Of a stretch of DNA of 33,441 nt, positions 1-6,905 are shown piece after piece. The position numbers and the translations under genes were made by a program. Position 1 is the first letter of the stretch. Each line of letters opens with the position of its first letter. The stretch is from UBA8828 sp964510855. Lineage in GTDB: Bacteria > Verrucomicrobiota > Verrucomicrobiia > Opitutales > UBA953. The stretch spans positions 1-33,441 of the forward strand of contig CAZEDB010000017.1 of assembly GCA_964510855.1 (NCBI GenBank), written 5' to 3'. Below the pieces are notes generated by a model, which was not told the origin of the DNA, did no database searches, and saw nothing but the letters and a program-made list of their open reading frames with translations.

Positions 1-322
1 GGCAAGCCGCCTGATACGCTGCCTTACCCTCGGCAACTTTAGCGGGGTTACGGCTAAGCTTCCATAGGGTTGCGTCATCAAGGGAGCTAACCGCTGACAG
101 ACGCTTGGCTTCAACTTCAATCATTTCCGCATCGAGTCGTTCGCGATCGCCTTGGCTTAACCCAAGTTGGAAGTAGTAGGCCCAGTAGAGGAAGGCAAAA
201 ATGATAGATCCATAGAGTGTAAAGAGCCACCAGTTGGGTAAGCGCTGGTCGTATTCTTGAATACCATCAAAAGCGTGCTCGAGTAGAACTGGTTGCTCGT
301 CGCTAGGATCTTTAGGCTTCAT
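1..322 (-). CDS. ccoP: cbb3-type cytochrome c oxidase subunit III (CcoP), N-terminal part
   Basis: This is the membrane-anchored diheme cytochrome c subunit of the cbb3 terminal oxidase, which passes electrons to CcoO/CcoN. The visible 107 residues start with ATG at 322 and contain DGIQEYDQRLPNWW (about residues 19-32), the family signature just before the single transmembrane helix (about residues 33-56). The fragment stops at YQAAC, which is where the first CxxCH heme motif should begin, so both heme domains lie outside the window. It sits 11 bp downstream of ccoQ in the same operon. The gene is incomplete because of the window edge, not because of a mutation. Identification rests on the N-terminal signature plus the neighbouring CcoNO, and is secure. 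Confidence 0.93.
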   Translation of the reverse strand, partial: MKPKDPSDEQPVLLEHAFDGIQEYDQRLPNWWLFTLYGSIIFAFLYWAYYFQLGLSQGDRERLDAEMIEVEAKRLSAVSSLDDATLWKLSRNPAKVAEGKAAYQAAC

Positions 323-333
323 GTTAAAAGTCT

Positions 334-492
334 TTAGTCGTCGTTTAAAGGTAGTTCAGAGATGCGCTTAATTTCCTCTGCTGGCATACGGAATAAGCGA
401 ATGATGAGCATAAGCATGGCGAGTCCTAGTAGGACCATCCCAAGTATTTGCGCATTCTGCATTAACTGGTCCCATTGAATACGGCGTAACAT
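334..492 (-). CDS. ccoQ: CcoQ-like small membrane subunit of cbb3 oxidase
   Basis: A 52-residue ORF starts with ATG at 492, 3 bp after the ccoNO stop, and ends 11 bp before ccoP. It has one hydrophobic helix (about residues 16-34, QILGMVLLGLAMLMLIIRLF) followed by a charged tail ending in NDD. Size, topology and position between the CcoNO and CcoP genes fit CcoQ/FixQ, the small subunit that stabilises the oxidase core. Sequence alone is too short for a firm family match, so the name is carried by operon position. No Shine-Dalgarno sequence is visible before the start. Confidence 0.75.
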   Translation of the reverse strand: MLRRIQWDQLMQNAQILGMVLLGLAMLMLIIRLFRMPAEEIKRISELPLNDD

Positions 493-495
493 AAC

Positions 496-2808
496 TTATT
501 CAGCGGTTTGGTAGTTACGGCCTAAACTCCGCAGATAGGCGAGCAGGGCGACAAGTTCAGACTCACGTTCTGCGGTGATTCCTTTACTAGCGAGCTCCTT
601 GGTGATTTCTTTCGACTGTGCGTCATAGTCTGCCTGGATTGCAGCCGGAGTTGAGCTTGCGGCTGTATAGGGAACACCGAGGGTTCTTAGGGCAAGAATC
701 TTGCCGTAGATGCTAGCGCGATCGGCACGGTTAATTGCCAGCCAGGGGTATGACGGCATAAGTGAGTCAGGTTCGAGTTCGCGCGGATTAATCATATGTC
801 GCCAATGCCAGGCTAGATCTGGTCGAGTTAGACCCTCGCGCGCGAGGTCCGGACCCATGCGCCGGGAGCCCCACTGGAAAGGGTAATCATAAACACTTTC
901 GCCTAAACGCGAATATCCGAGATCAGCCCCATAGCGAAGGATGTCGGGCTTTAGTGTTCGAATCATCTGTGAATGACAATTGTAACAGCCTTCGCGGACA
1001 TAGATTTCGCGCCCAGTGAGCTCAAGCGGGCGGTAAGGAATCTGCACTCTACCTTCAAGCTGCTTGGCTGTACTGTCGCCGCGATAGAGAATGATTGAGG
1101 GTAGGATTTGCACGGTTCCTCCAATCGCAACTGCCAGTAATGAGAGTAGAGAGAAGGGGAGTGCATTGCCTAAGAGGCGGTCATACCACTGCTTCCAGGT
1201 GTAACCCTTAATCTCGAAGTGGGCTACCGCAGCCAATGTGAGGCTGGGCATGCCAATCATACCTACTACCATCCAGACGCCTTTGCCGAAAAACCAAACA
1301 CAACTTAAGACGATAATGCCGAGCGAGTAGAGTACAGGTGCGTTGATGAAGGTGGAGAAGCCGTTTTTAGCCGCTTCATGTTTAGGTTCGTCCTGTACTT
1401 GTAACGTCCCATCAACTGCCCTCCCTGAGGTTACCGTCTTGGACAAATTCACTAACATCAAGATGTATCCCGCGAGGTAGAGCCCTCCTCCTAGGGCTCT
1501 GAGATAGTACATCGGGAGAATATTCTTTAGGGTCTCAACAAAGGTATTCGCGACTGCGGTTCCATCAGCAGTCAACTCGTTTAAGGAAAGGCCTTGGCCG
1601 ATTCCTGCTACCCACATTGAGGCTACGTAGAAAAGGATGCCTACCATTCCTAACCAGAAGTGAATGTTGGCCCATTTTTCGCTGTAGAGTTTGGTTCCCC
1701 ATAGACGCGGAACGAGCCAATAGAACATGCCGGCAGCCATAAATCCATTCCAGCCTAAGGTGCCGCCATGAACATGTCCTATGATCCAGTCTGTATAATG
1801 ACCGAGTGCATTGACCGAACTTATCGAAAGGAGAGGCCCTTCAAAAGTCGCCATACCGTAGAAGGTCACCCCGGCAGCCATGAACTTAATCACTGGGTCG
1901 GTACGAAGTTTATCCCAAGCTCCACGTAGCGTAAGCAGACCATTAAGCATGCCGCCCCATGAAGGTGCCCAAAGCATAAGCGAGAAGATGACCCCCAGTC
2001 CTTGTAGCCAGGTTGGAAGGGCGGTATTTAATAGATGGTGCGGACCAGCCCAAATATAGATAAAAATTAATGACCAGAAGTGGATAACCGAAAGGCGGTA
2101 ACTGTAGACGGGTCTTCCTGCTGCCTTGGGAATGAAATAGTACATAATTCCCAACACCGGTGTGGTTAGGAAAAAGGCTACTGCATTATGACCGTACCAC
2201 CATTGCACCAGCGCATCTTGGGTGCCACCAAAGATGGGGTAACTGTGCAGTAGGCTCGTAGGTAGTGAGAGGTGATTAACTACATAAAGCAGCGCAACCG
2301 TGATGATGGTTGCGATGTAGAACCAAAGGGCGACGTACAAGGTACGTTCGCGACGACGCGCTATGGTTGTGAAGAAAACAATGCCAAAGGTAATCCAGAT
2401 AATCGCTACTAAGATATTAATCGGCCAAATCAGCTCAGCATATTCTTTGCCCCGGCTTAAGCCGAGGGGCAGGGTGATGGCTGCTAATAAAATGATAAGC
2501 TGCCAGCCCCAAAAGTGGATTTGAGCTAACCAACCAAGGGCTAGACGTGTTCGTAGTAGGCGTTGAGTTGAGTAGTAAACGCCGGCAAAAATCATATTAC
2601 CTACAAAGGCAAATATGGCTGCATTAGTATGGAGTGGGCGCAGGCGACCGTAAGTTGTCCAAGGTAGATCCAGATTGAGAACTGGGAAGGCGAGTTGAAG
2701 TGCAATCACGACTCCAAGGAGTAGGGCAACGGCTCCCCAAAACATAGAGGCCAGGGTAAATTGCCGAACCACGCCGTCATTGTATGTTACTGTGGAAGGA
2801 GTATGCAT
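496..2808 (-). CDS. ccoNO: fused cbb3-type cytochrome c oxidase subunits I and II (CcoN-CcoO)
   Basis: A 770-residue fusion of the catalytic heme-copper subunit and the monoheme cytochrome c subunit, acting in the inner membrane to reduce oxygen with high affinity. The CcoN part (about 1-475) has the heme b ligand H60 in LHTNAAIF, CuB ligands H207 (WWYGHNAV) and H257/H258 (GPHHLLN), the candidate cross-link tyrosine Y237, and H345/H347 in GHVHGG. About residues 490-530 are two further hydrophobic segments. The CcoO part (about 545-770) has a membrane anchor, the heme c motif CYNCH (608-612) and likely axial M684 in LMPSYPWL. Single-chain CcoNO proteins are known in several phyla, including Bacteroidetes. 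It follows the ccoS-like gene and leads into ccoQ and ccoP. Confidence 0.97.
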   Translation of the reverse strand: MHTPSTVTYNDGVVRQFTLASMFWGAVALLLGVVIALQLAFPVLNLDLPWTTYGRLRPLHTNAAIFAFVGNMIFAGVYYSTQRLLRTRLALGWLAQIHFWGWQLIILLAAITLPLGLSRGKEYAELIWPINILVAIIWITFGIVFFTTIARRRERTLYVALWFYIATIITVALLYVVNHLSLPTSLLHSYPIFGGTQDALVQWWYGHNAVAFFLTTPVLGIMYYFIPKAAGRPVYSYRLSVIHFWSLIFIYIWAGPHHLLNTALPTWLQGLGVIFSLMLWAPSWGGMLNGLLTLRGAWDKLRTDPVIKFMAAGVTFYGMATFEGPLLSISSVNALGHYTDWIIGHVHGGTLGWNGFMAAGMFYWLVPRLWGTKLYSEKWANIHFWLGMVGILFYVASMWVAGIGQGLSLNELTADGTAVANTFVETLKNILPMYYLRALGGGLYLAGYILMLVNLSKTVTSGRAVDGTLQVQDEPKHEAAKNGFSTFINAPVLYSLGIIVLSCVWFFGKGVWMVVGMIGMPSLTLAAVAHFEIKGYTWKQWYDRLLGNALPFSLLSLLAVAIGGTVQILPSIILYRGDSTAKQLEGRVQIPYRPLELTGREIYVREGCYNCHSQMIRTLKPDILRYGADLGYSRLGESVYDYPFQWGSRRMGPDLAREGLTRPDLAWHWRHMINPRELEPDSLMPSYPWLAINRADRASIYGKILALRTLGVPYTAASSTPAAIQADYDAQSKEITKELASKGITAERESELVALLAYLRSLGRNYQTAE

Positions 2809-2831
2809 ATTGGGATAAGAAGAGATTTAAT

Positions 2832-3005
2832 TTAAGATTGGGGAGGCGTGTTGGATGGTTCAACGGGGCTGTCAGGCTCTAAGGGCTTTAAGGATTCTCG
2901 ATCGAGCCCATCGCTCCCTCGATTGCGACGATCCCAAGCAAATCCCACCATGGCCATTAAGGCTAAAAGAGAGGAAAGAAGAATGGTGAGCTTAAGAACT
3001 TCCAT
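2832..3005 (-). CDS. CcoS/FixS-like small membrane protein of the cbb3 operon
   Basis: A 57-residue ORF with ATG at 3005 ends 23 bp before the ccoNO start on the same strand. It begins with one hydrophobic helix (about residues 4-23, LKLTILLSSLLALMAMVGFA), followed by WDRRNRGSDGLDRESLKPLEPD and a Pro/Ser-rich tail. CcoS/FixS proteins, needed for cbb3 oxidase maturation, are 50-70 residues long with an N-terminal helix and then an aromatic, short basic and acidic stretch, so architecture and position fit. It could also be an unrelated small operon peptide. A 77-residue plus-strand ORF over the same bases has no comparable support. Confidence 0.6.
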   Translation of the reverse strand: MEVLKLTILLSSLLALMAMVGFAWDRRNRGSDGLDRESLKPLEPDSPVEPSNTPPQS

Positions 3006-3359
3006 TTTAGGCTTCGGAGCTAGTTCCGCTTCTCTAGTGGTTTACCGAGCGCTTTCAATCCTAGACCGTCGTCGACTCTGACTTGTGAACTTTTATTAGT
3101 ACCAGCGTCTCAACCTGAATTTATTTTTGTATTTAAAGGTCATGATTCAATCATGCCTCTTTAGGGCGTTTTGAGACATTCTTCACGCCACTAGCCTTAC
3201 ATTTTTACTTACCCTATTTTGCCGTATTAGGATAACTTAGGCTCAAGAACAGTTAATTGTATAAGCAATAAGACAGCTCAACGGCTTATCTTTTGCTTTA
3301 TCTGCACCCGTTTATCGGCGGACGCTTGCCAGCGGGTCCTACGCCCTCCTAATAACGGC
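3006..3359. other. AT-rich divergent intergenic region between the cbb3 operon and folD
   Basis: These 354 bp hold no ORF I can support. They must carry the promoters for the leftward cco operon and rightward folD. The segment 3090-3280 is clearly more AT-rich than its surroundings. The only distinct structure is the perfect 15-bp palindrome at 3141-3155. No convincing -35/-10 pair and no FNR-type site (TTGAT-N4-ATCAA) could be identified by eye. Confidence 0.6.
3141..3155. promoter_or_regulatory. perfect 7-1-7 palindrome, candidate operator upstream of the cbb3 operon
   Basis: CATGATTCAATCATG is a perfect inverted repeat with a single central base, 136 bp upstream of the ccoS-like start and about 205 bp upstream of folD. 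It resembles an FNR half-site pair (TGAT/ATCA), but the spacing is 3 bp instead of 4. Function is inferred from symmetry and position only. Confidence 0.3.
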
Positions 3360-4232
3360 ATGCGCCTCATTGACGGTAACGCCATTGCCCAACAGGTCCT
3401 CGCCGAAATCAAGGCGGAGGTGTCGGGCCTGACAGGGTTAGTTCCTCACGTGGCCTTTGTCCGGGTGGGTGAAGATCCTGCCTCGGTTTCGTATGTCGCT
3501 AAAAAGGAGAAGACCGCAGCTGAGGTTGGGATGCGCGCTTCCCTACGCGTCTTTCCGTCCGACGTTTCTCTGCCTCAGCTCCTAGCGCACATTGACGCCC
3601 TCAATGCAGATGCTTCGGTGCATGGGATTTTAATTCAAGCGCCTCTCCCTAAGCACTTACCTGAATCCGAAGTCTTTAACCGCGTCGCACCCGCTAAAGA
3701 CGTTGATGGCTTTGGTACCCAGTCTATCGGACGTCTCGTGCAAGAGTTACCGGGCGCGTTTGCCGCCTGTACTCCGCGCGGAGTGATGGAGTTGCTCCGT
3801 CGTTCGGGAGTTGAAACTGCGGGTAAGCACGCCGTGGTCGTCGGGCGCTCGCTGATTGTGGGTAAGCCTGCGGCTTTTCTACTCCTAGCTAAAGGGTGCG
3901 ACTGTACCGTTACCATCGCTCACTCGCGCACTGCCGACCTGCCTGCGATTACTCGCCAAGCGGACATCCTCATCGCCGCTATCGGCAAGCCGCACTTTAT
4001 CACCGCCGATATGGTTAAGCCGGGAGCAGTCGTGATTGATGTCGGTATCAATCGTATTCCAGACGCGAGTAAGAAGTCGGGCTTCAGGATTGTGGGTGAT
4101 GTTGATTTCGACGCTGTCGCCCCGCGATGTGCTGCCATCACACCTGTACCGGGCGGGGTAGGGCCTATGACGGTTGCGATGTTGATGCGCAACACGCTCG
4201 ACGCTTGTAAGCGCGCCCACGCCCGTGTCTGA
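3360..4232 (+). CDS. folD: bifunctional methylenetetrahydrofolate dehydrogenase/cyclohydrolase
   Basis: FolD oxidises 5,10-methylene-THF with NADP and hydrolyses the product to 10-formyl-THF in the cytosol, feeding purine and formyl-Met synthesis. The 290-residue length is normal. Motifs seen are SYVAKKEK (44-51, catalytic Y45 and K49), LIQAPLP (91-97), KDVDGF (113-118), the dinucleotide-binding VVGRSLIVGKPAA, and ITPVPGGVGPMT near the C-terminus. The ATG at 3360 fits the family start (MRLIDGNAIA). No Shine-Dalgarno sequence precedes it; the leader reads CCTCCTAATAACGGC. It overlaps the next gene by 8 bp, so the two are probably co-transcribed. Confidence 0.97.
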   Translation: MRLIDGNAIAQQVLAEIKAEVSGLTGLVPHVAFVRVGEDPASVSYVAKKEKTAAEVGMRASLRVFPSDVSLPQLLAHIDALNADASVHGILIQAPLPKHLPESEVFNRVAPAKDVDGFGTQSIGRLVQELPGAFAACTPRGVMELLRRSGVETAGKHAVVVGRSLIVGKPAAFLLLAKGCDCTVTIAHSRTADLPAITRQADILIAAIGKPHFITADMVKPGAVVIDVGINRIPDASKKSGFRIVGDVDFDAVAPRCAAITPVPGGVGPMTVAMLMRNTLDACKRAHARV

Positions 4233-4818
4233 GTCGCCGCCCCCACTGCCACGTCGTCCTGCCGGCTTTGGCTGGCGCACTCTGGCCTTTGTTTTAGACT
4301 TCATTCCCCTGTCGTTTCTTGCCGCATTTCTCGCCGAGCGTTTCGCCGATGCTGAGGCTCGCGCCGGTCGGGTTGCGCTCGAGCAATGGGTTAGTGAGTT
4401 AGTTGAGGCTTACACCGCTGCCCTCCGTAACGCCCAGCCTCAGGCCGTAGAAACCTTATCAGCTCTAGCCTTGAAGGTGCCTGAAACCGCTGCGCTATGG
4501 ATCATTCATCTCGGGATTACTTTCACGCTCACCTTTGCCTTAGGCTGGGCGTTACAAGAAATTTTTATGGCGGGCCGCACCGCGGGTAAGGCTGTCGTCA
4601 ACTTACGCGTGATTGATGTGCGTACGGGTGAGCCGCCCGCCGTTTTCAGCTGCCTCTTGCGCGGCGCTTGGAAGGGCATCTTCTGCTGTTTCCCGAATCC
4701 TCTCGTATCGATTGTGGGTCTGGTGAGCTTCCATCTGCCCTTATTTCGTAAAGACGGCAGATCCTTGCACGACCTTGCTACCTTTACGCAGGTGATTGAT
4801 AGCCAAGACCAGCGTTAG
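4225..4818 (+). CDS. RDD family integral membrane protein
   Basis: A 197-residue membrane protein starts at a GTG overlapping the folD stop by 8 bp. After a short proline-rich cytoplasmic tail it has the RDD-type opening RRPAGFGWRTLAFVLDFI (about 10-27, with the key Arg and Asp), two or three hydrophobic segments (about 22-40, 90-115 and 150-170), and the second RDD signature GRTAGKAVVNLRVID (about 118-132). The C-terminal KDGRSLHDLAT also fits the family. RDD proteins have no single established function; some are linked to ion exchange. Overlap with folD probably reflects operon packing rather than a shared pathway. Confidence 0.85.
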   Translation: MSESPPPLPRRPAGFGWRTLAFVLDFIPLSFLAAFLAERFADAEARAGRVALEQWVSELVEAYTAALRNAQPQAVETLSALALKVPETAALWIIHLGITFTLTFALGWALQEIFMAGRTAGKAVVNLRVIDVRTGEPPAVFSCLLRGAWKGIFCCFPNPLVSIVGLVSFHLPLFRKDGRSLHDLATFTQVIDSQDQR

Positions 4819-4875
4819 GCGCTGGAACGGACAAAACTTTTCAGCTCTAGGTTGCGAGACTTAGCGATGCACCGC

Positions 4876-5598
4876 TTAGGCAGACTTTTCCACAATCATA
4901 GCGATTTCCTTCTGTGAGAGCAGACGGCAATCCCCCTCTGGCATGCGCCGCAAAACGAGCTCGCCGACTTGGAAGCGACGGAGCCGTTTGACGTGAAAGC
5001 CGAAAATTTCTAAGAGCCGCCGAATCTCGCGCTTACGTCCTTGGTCGAGGTGAATCTCCAAGCGATCAGGGGCCCCTTCAGCGAGCATGACTTTGCGGAA
5101 GCGTAAAAATTCATCTTCATCCTTAACTCCCTTGAGCAGGCGGGGGATGAGGGTGACATCAAACGGACGATTCACCTGTACCTCGTAACGCTTCATCACG
5201 CCGCCCGACGGGTGCATGACGCGGTTAGCCAGTTCGCCATCGTTGGTCAGAAGGAGGAGACCCTCGGAATCTTTATCGAGTCGACCTACGCAAAAGAGGC
5301 GGAGTTTATTCCAGGGAGGGGGGACAAGTTCAAACACAGTTTGGCCGCCGAAATCATCGCGATTCGTGCACAAGTAACCCTTAGGCTTATTCATCATCAG
5401 CACAATTTTCCGTGCCGGTGCGGCCACAATTTTACGTCCTACCTTAACTACATCTTCCCCCGGGCGCACGGGGTTACCTGGTTTAGCGGCGTGGCCGTTA
5501 ATCGTCACTTTACCCTCAAAGACTAGCCGCTCAGCCTCGCGGCGGGAGCAAACCCCAGCTTCGGAGAGATACTTTTGAATGCGAACCGTCTCAGACAT
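4876..5598 (-). CDS. rluB: RluB/RsuA family 23S/16S rRNA pseudouridine synthase
   Basis: This enzyme converts a specific rRNA uridine to pseudouridine. Residues 1-50 form an S4 RNA-binding domain (RIQKYLSEAGVCSRREAE) and the rest is the catalytic domain. The motif GRLDKDSEGLLLLTNDG (106-122) carries the catalytic Asp at 108, MNKPKGYLCT is the family's N-terminal catalytic-core strand, and KREIRRLLEIFG is a typical C-terminal motif. The 240-residue length is standard. RluB (23S position 2605 in E. coli) is the likelier member because of the intact S4 domain and QGRKREIRR, but RsuA or RluE/F-like specificity cannot be excluded. It is a single gene, tail-to-tail with the RDD gene. Confidence 0.9.
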   Translation of the reverse strand: MSETVRIQKYLSEAGVCSRREAERLVFEGKVTINGHAAKPGNPVRPGEDVVKVGRKIVAAPARKIVLMMNKPKGYLCTNRDDFGGQTVFELVPPPWNKLRLFCVGRLDKDSEGLLLLTNDGELANRVMHPSGGVMKRYEVQVNRPFDVTLIPRLLKGVKDEDEFLRFRKVMLAEGAPDRLEIHLDQGRKREIRRLLEIFGFHVKRLRRFQVGELVLRRMPEGDCRLLSQKEIAMIVEKSA

Positions 5599-5703
5599 GA
5601 CTTTACCGTGGGGTAGGGCAGGGGTTGAGGGCGAGACAATACCCGTAGGGCTTTAGCATTTTTGACTCCCCTCCGCTCCTGACTTTGATAAATTACCCGT
5701 ACC

Positions 5704-6399
5704 ATGAAGTCCTTATTAAGTCTCGCCGCCTTCTTACCCTGCGTACTTCTTGCTTCACCTACGAGCCGGATGTCGGTGGCCTTCTCCGACGATTTTGAAG
5801 GCCCAGCCTTAGATAAGACTAAGTGGACCCAGGTGGCCGCTTTGCCCCAAGGAAATGTCCGCCTCTCCAACGGTAAGTTGCAGCTAGGTATATCCAAAAA
5901 TGCCAATGACCAATGGCTGGGTGGGGCTATCGTGACCCGCAATCGGTTTGAGCAAATGCAGGGCTATTTCGAGGCTTCGATAAAGTTTGGTCGTCACCAA
6001 GGTCACCATGCAGCCTTCCGACTCGTTCCACCTAAGATTAATCCAAGCGAGAAGTTTGCCGAAATCTACGTCGCGGAAGGCTTTGGTGAGGACATTGTTA
6101 TTACTTGGTTGCGCCATAACGACGGTAAGGCTCTCCGTGATGTTAAGCCCAAAAACCTCAAGCCTCTCGCCCCTGGTATCGCTGGTCTAAAGTTTGTTAC
6201 CTATGGGCTGGAGTGGACGCGCAGCGAACTTACCTGGTATGCTGATGGTAAGAAAATCCATTCGGTACGTCTTGAGGTTCCCCAAGAAAAACTTTTCCTT
6301 AGTCTCGGTAGTACGGTTTCAGAATTCGAATTACCTAAACTCGATCCCGCCAAGTTGCCCGACGATGTCGAAGTGGATTGGGTGAAGGTTTGGAAGTAG
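5704..6399 (+). CDS. secreted GH16-like (laminarinase-fold) protein with altered catalytic motif
   Basis: A 231-residue protein with an N-terminal signal peptide (MKSLLSLAAFLPCVLLAS, cleavage near residue 18-20) followed by one concanavalin-like domain. SDDFEGPALDKTKW, GGAIVTRNRFEQMQGYFEASIKF, YGLEWTRSELTWYADGK and the closing VDWVKVWK match the GH16 glycosidase fold. The GH16 active-site pattern E-x-D-x-x-E appears as EIYVAE (120-125): both glutamates (E120, E125) are kept but the central Asp is Tyr122. The substrate is unknown; beta-glucans or galactans are family targets. It may be a weak or inactive hydrolase or a carbohydrate-binding protein. The stop is intact 37 bp before the assembly gap. 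It appears to be monocistronic. Confidence 0.78.
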   Translation: MKSLLSLAAFLPCVLLASPTSRMSVAFSDDFEGPALDKTKWTQVAALPQGNVRLSNGKLQLGISKNANDQWLGGAIVTRNRFEQMQGYFEASIKFGRHQGHHAAFRLVPPKINPSEKFAEIYVAEGFGEDIVITWLRHNDGKALRDVKPKNLKPLAPGIAGLKFVTYGLEWTRSELTWYADGKKIHSVRLEVPQEKLFLSLGSTVSEFELPKLDPAKLPDDVEVDWVKVWK

Positions 6400-6436
6400 G
6401 TAAACGAAAAGGCTGAAATTAAAAATTAAAAATTAA
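6382..6436 (+). repeat. left copy of exact 55-bp duplication flanking the assembly gap
   Basis: The 55 bases from GTGAAGGTTTGGAAGTAGG at the end of the GH16-like gene to the start of the N run recur exactly at 6537-6591. This copy includes the true C-terminal codons of the gene. Identical contig ends of this length suggest an unmerged overlap rather than a biological duplication. Confidence 0.95.
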
Positions 6437-6536
6437 NNNNNNNNNNNNNNNNNNNNNNNNNNNNNNNNNNNNNNNNNNNNNNNNNNNNNNNNNNNNNNNN
6501 NNNNNNNNNNNNNNNNNNNNNNNNNNNNNNNNNNNN
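6437..6536. other. assembly gap of 100 Ns
   Basis: Exactly 100 Ns, the conventional placeholder for a gap of unknown size. It is bounded by identical 55-bp sequences and lies at the entry of a low-complexity repeat region, which would explain why assembly broke here. Confidence 0.99.
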
Positions 6537-6591
6537 GTGAAGGTTTGGAAGTAGGTAAACGAAAAGGCTGAAATTAAAAATTAAAAATTAA
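6537..6591 (+). repeat. right copy of exact 55-bp duplication flanking the assembly gap
   Basis: Identical over 55 bases to 6382-6436, including the last codons and stop of the GH16-like gene, here without any upstream coding sequence. It ends in three tandem AAATTAA units (6571-6591), which begin the repeat region proper. Confidence 0.95.
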
Positions 6592-6849
6592 AACGTGATT
6601 AGAGATTAGGGATAAGAGATGAGGGAGGGGCGGCTTAATGGCTACCGAGCTAGCCCGCTAGCTGGTTATGTACAAAGCTAGAGAGCTAACGAGCTACTGA
6701 GCTATCGAGCTAAAATTGAGATGAGTGATTAGAGATAGGAGATAAGGGGTGGAAACTAGCTAGGGAGCTATACAGCCTGCTACCCGCTTAATCTCTAATC
6801 CCTAATCCCATATCCCTAATCTCTAATCCCATATCCCTCATCTCTCCTT
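6571..6849. repeat. composite iterated repeat region (locus A): 7-nt and 8-nt units
   Basis: This spacer is made of short units in a mosaic. AAATTAA occurs three times at 6571-6591. GATNAGN heptads run at 6597-6624 (GATTAGA, GATTAGG, GATAAGA, GATGAGG) and at 6720-6747. AGCTA octads lie between and after them. Eight complementary heptads fill 6787-6842 (CTTAATC, TCTAATC, CCTAATC, CCATATC, CCTAATC, TCTAATC, CCATATC, CCTCATC). The 16-mer GATTAGAGATTAGGGA (6597-6612) is the exact reverse complement of 6813-6828, so a long hairpin is possible in transcripts. No ORF is supported here. Related arrays occur at 10444-10569 and 23790-23932. Confidence 0.9.
6676..6713. repeat. tandem AGCTANNG octamer array
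   Basis: AGCTAGAG, AGCTAACG, AGCTACTG, AGCTATCG and a final AGCTA follow one another in strict 8-nt phase. Looser copies flank it (CGAGCTAGC near 6646 and CTAGCTAGGGAGCTATA near 6756). Two reverse-oriented copies occur in locus B at 10444-10456, which ties this octamer module to the heptad arrays. Confidence 0.85.
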
Positions 6850-6905
6850 TCCCTCCCCTTCTTTCTTGCGAAAACCTAACTTCGAATCTTCGTTTAACTG
6901 CTTCC

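Noticed and set aside
2848..3081. 77-residue plus-strand ORF opposite the start of the cbb3 operon
   Set aside because: It has no recognisable domain and runs antisense to a better supported CcoS-like ORF with a membrane helix and operon spacing.
3141..3155. FNR/ANR binding site
   Set aside because: Half-sites TGAT and ATCA are 3 bp apart rather than 4, so it is recorded only as a palindrome.
6571..6849. CRISPR array in the repeat-rich spacer
   Set aside because: Units are only 7-8 nt, contiguous and degenerate; there are no unique spacers of constant length and no cas genes.
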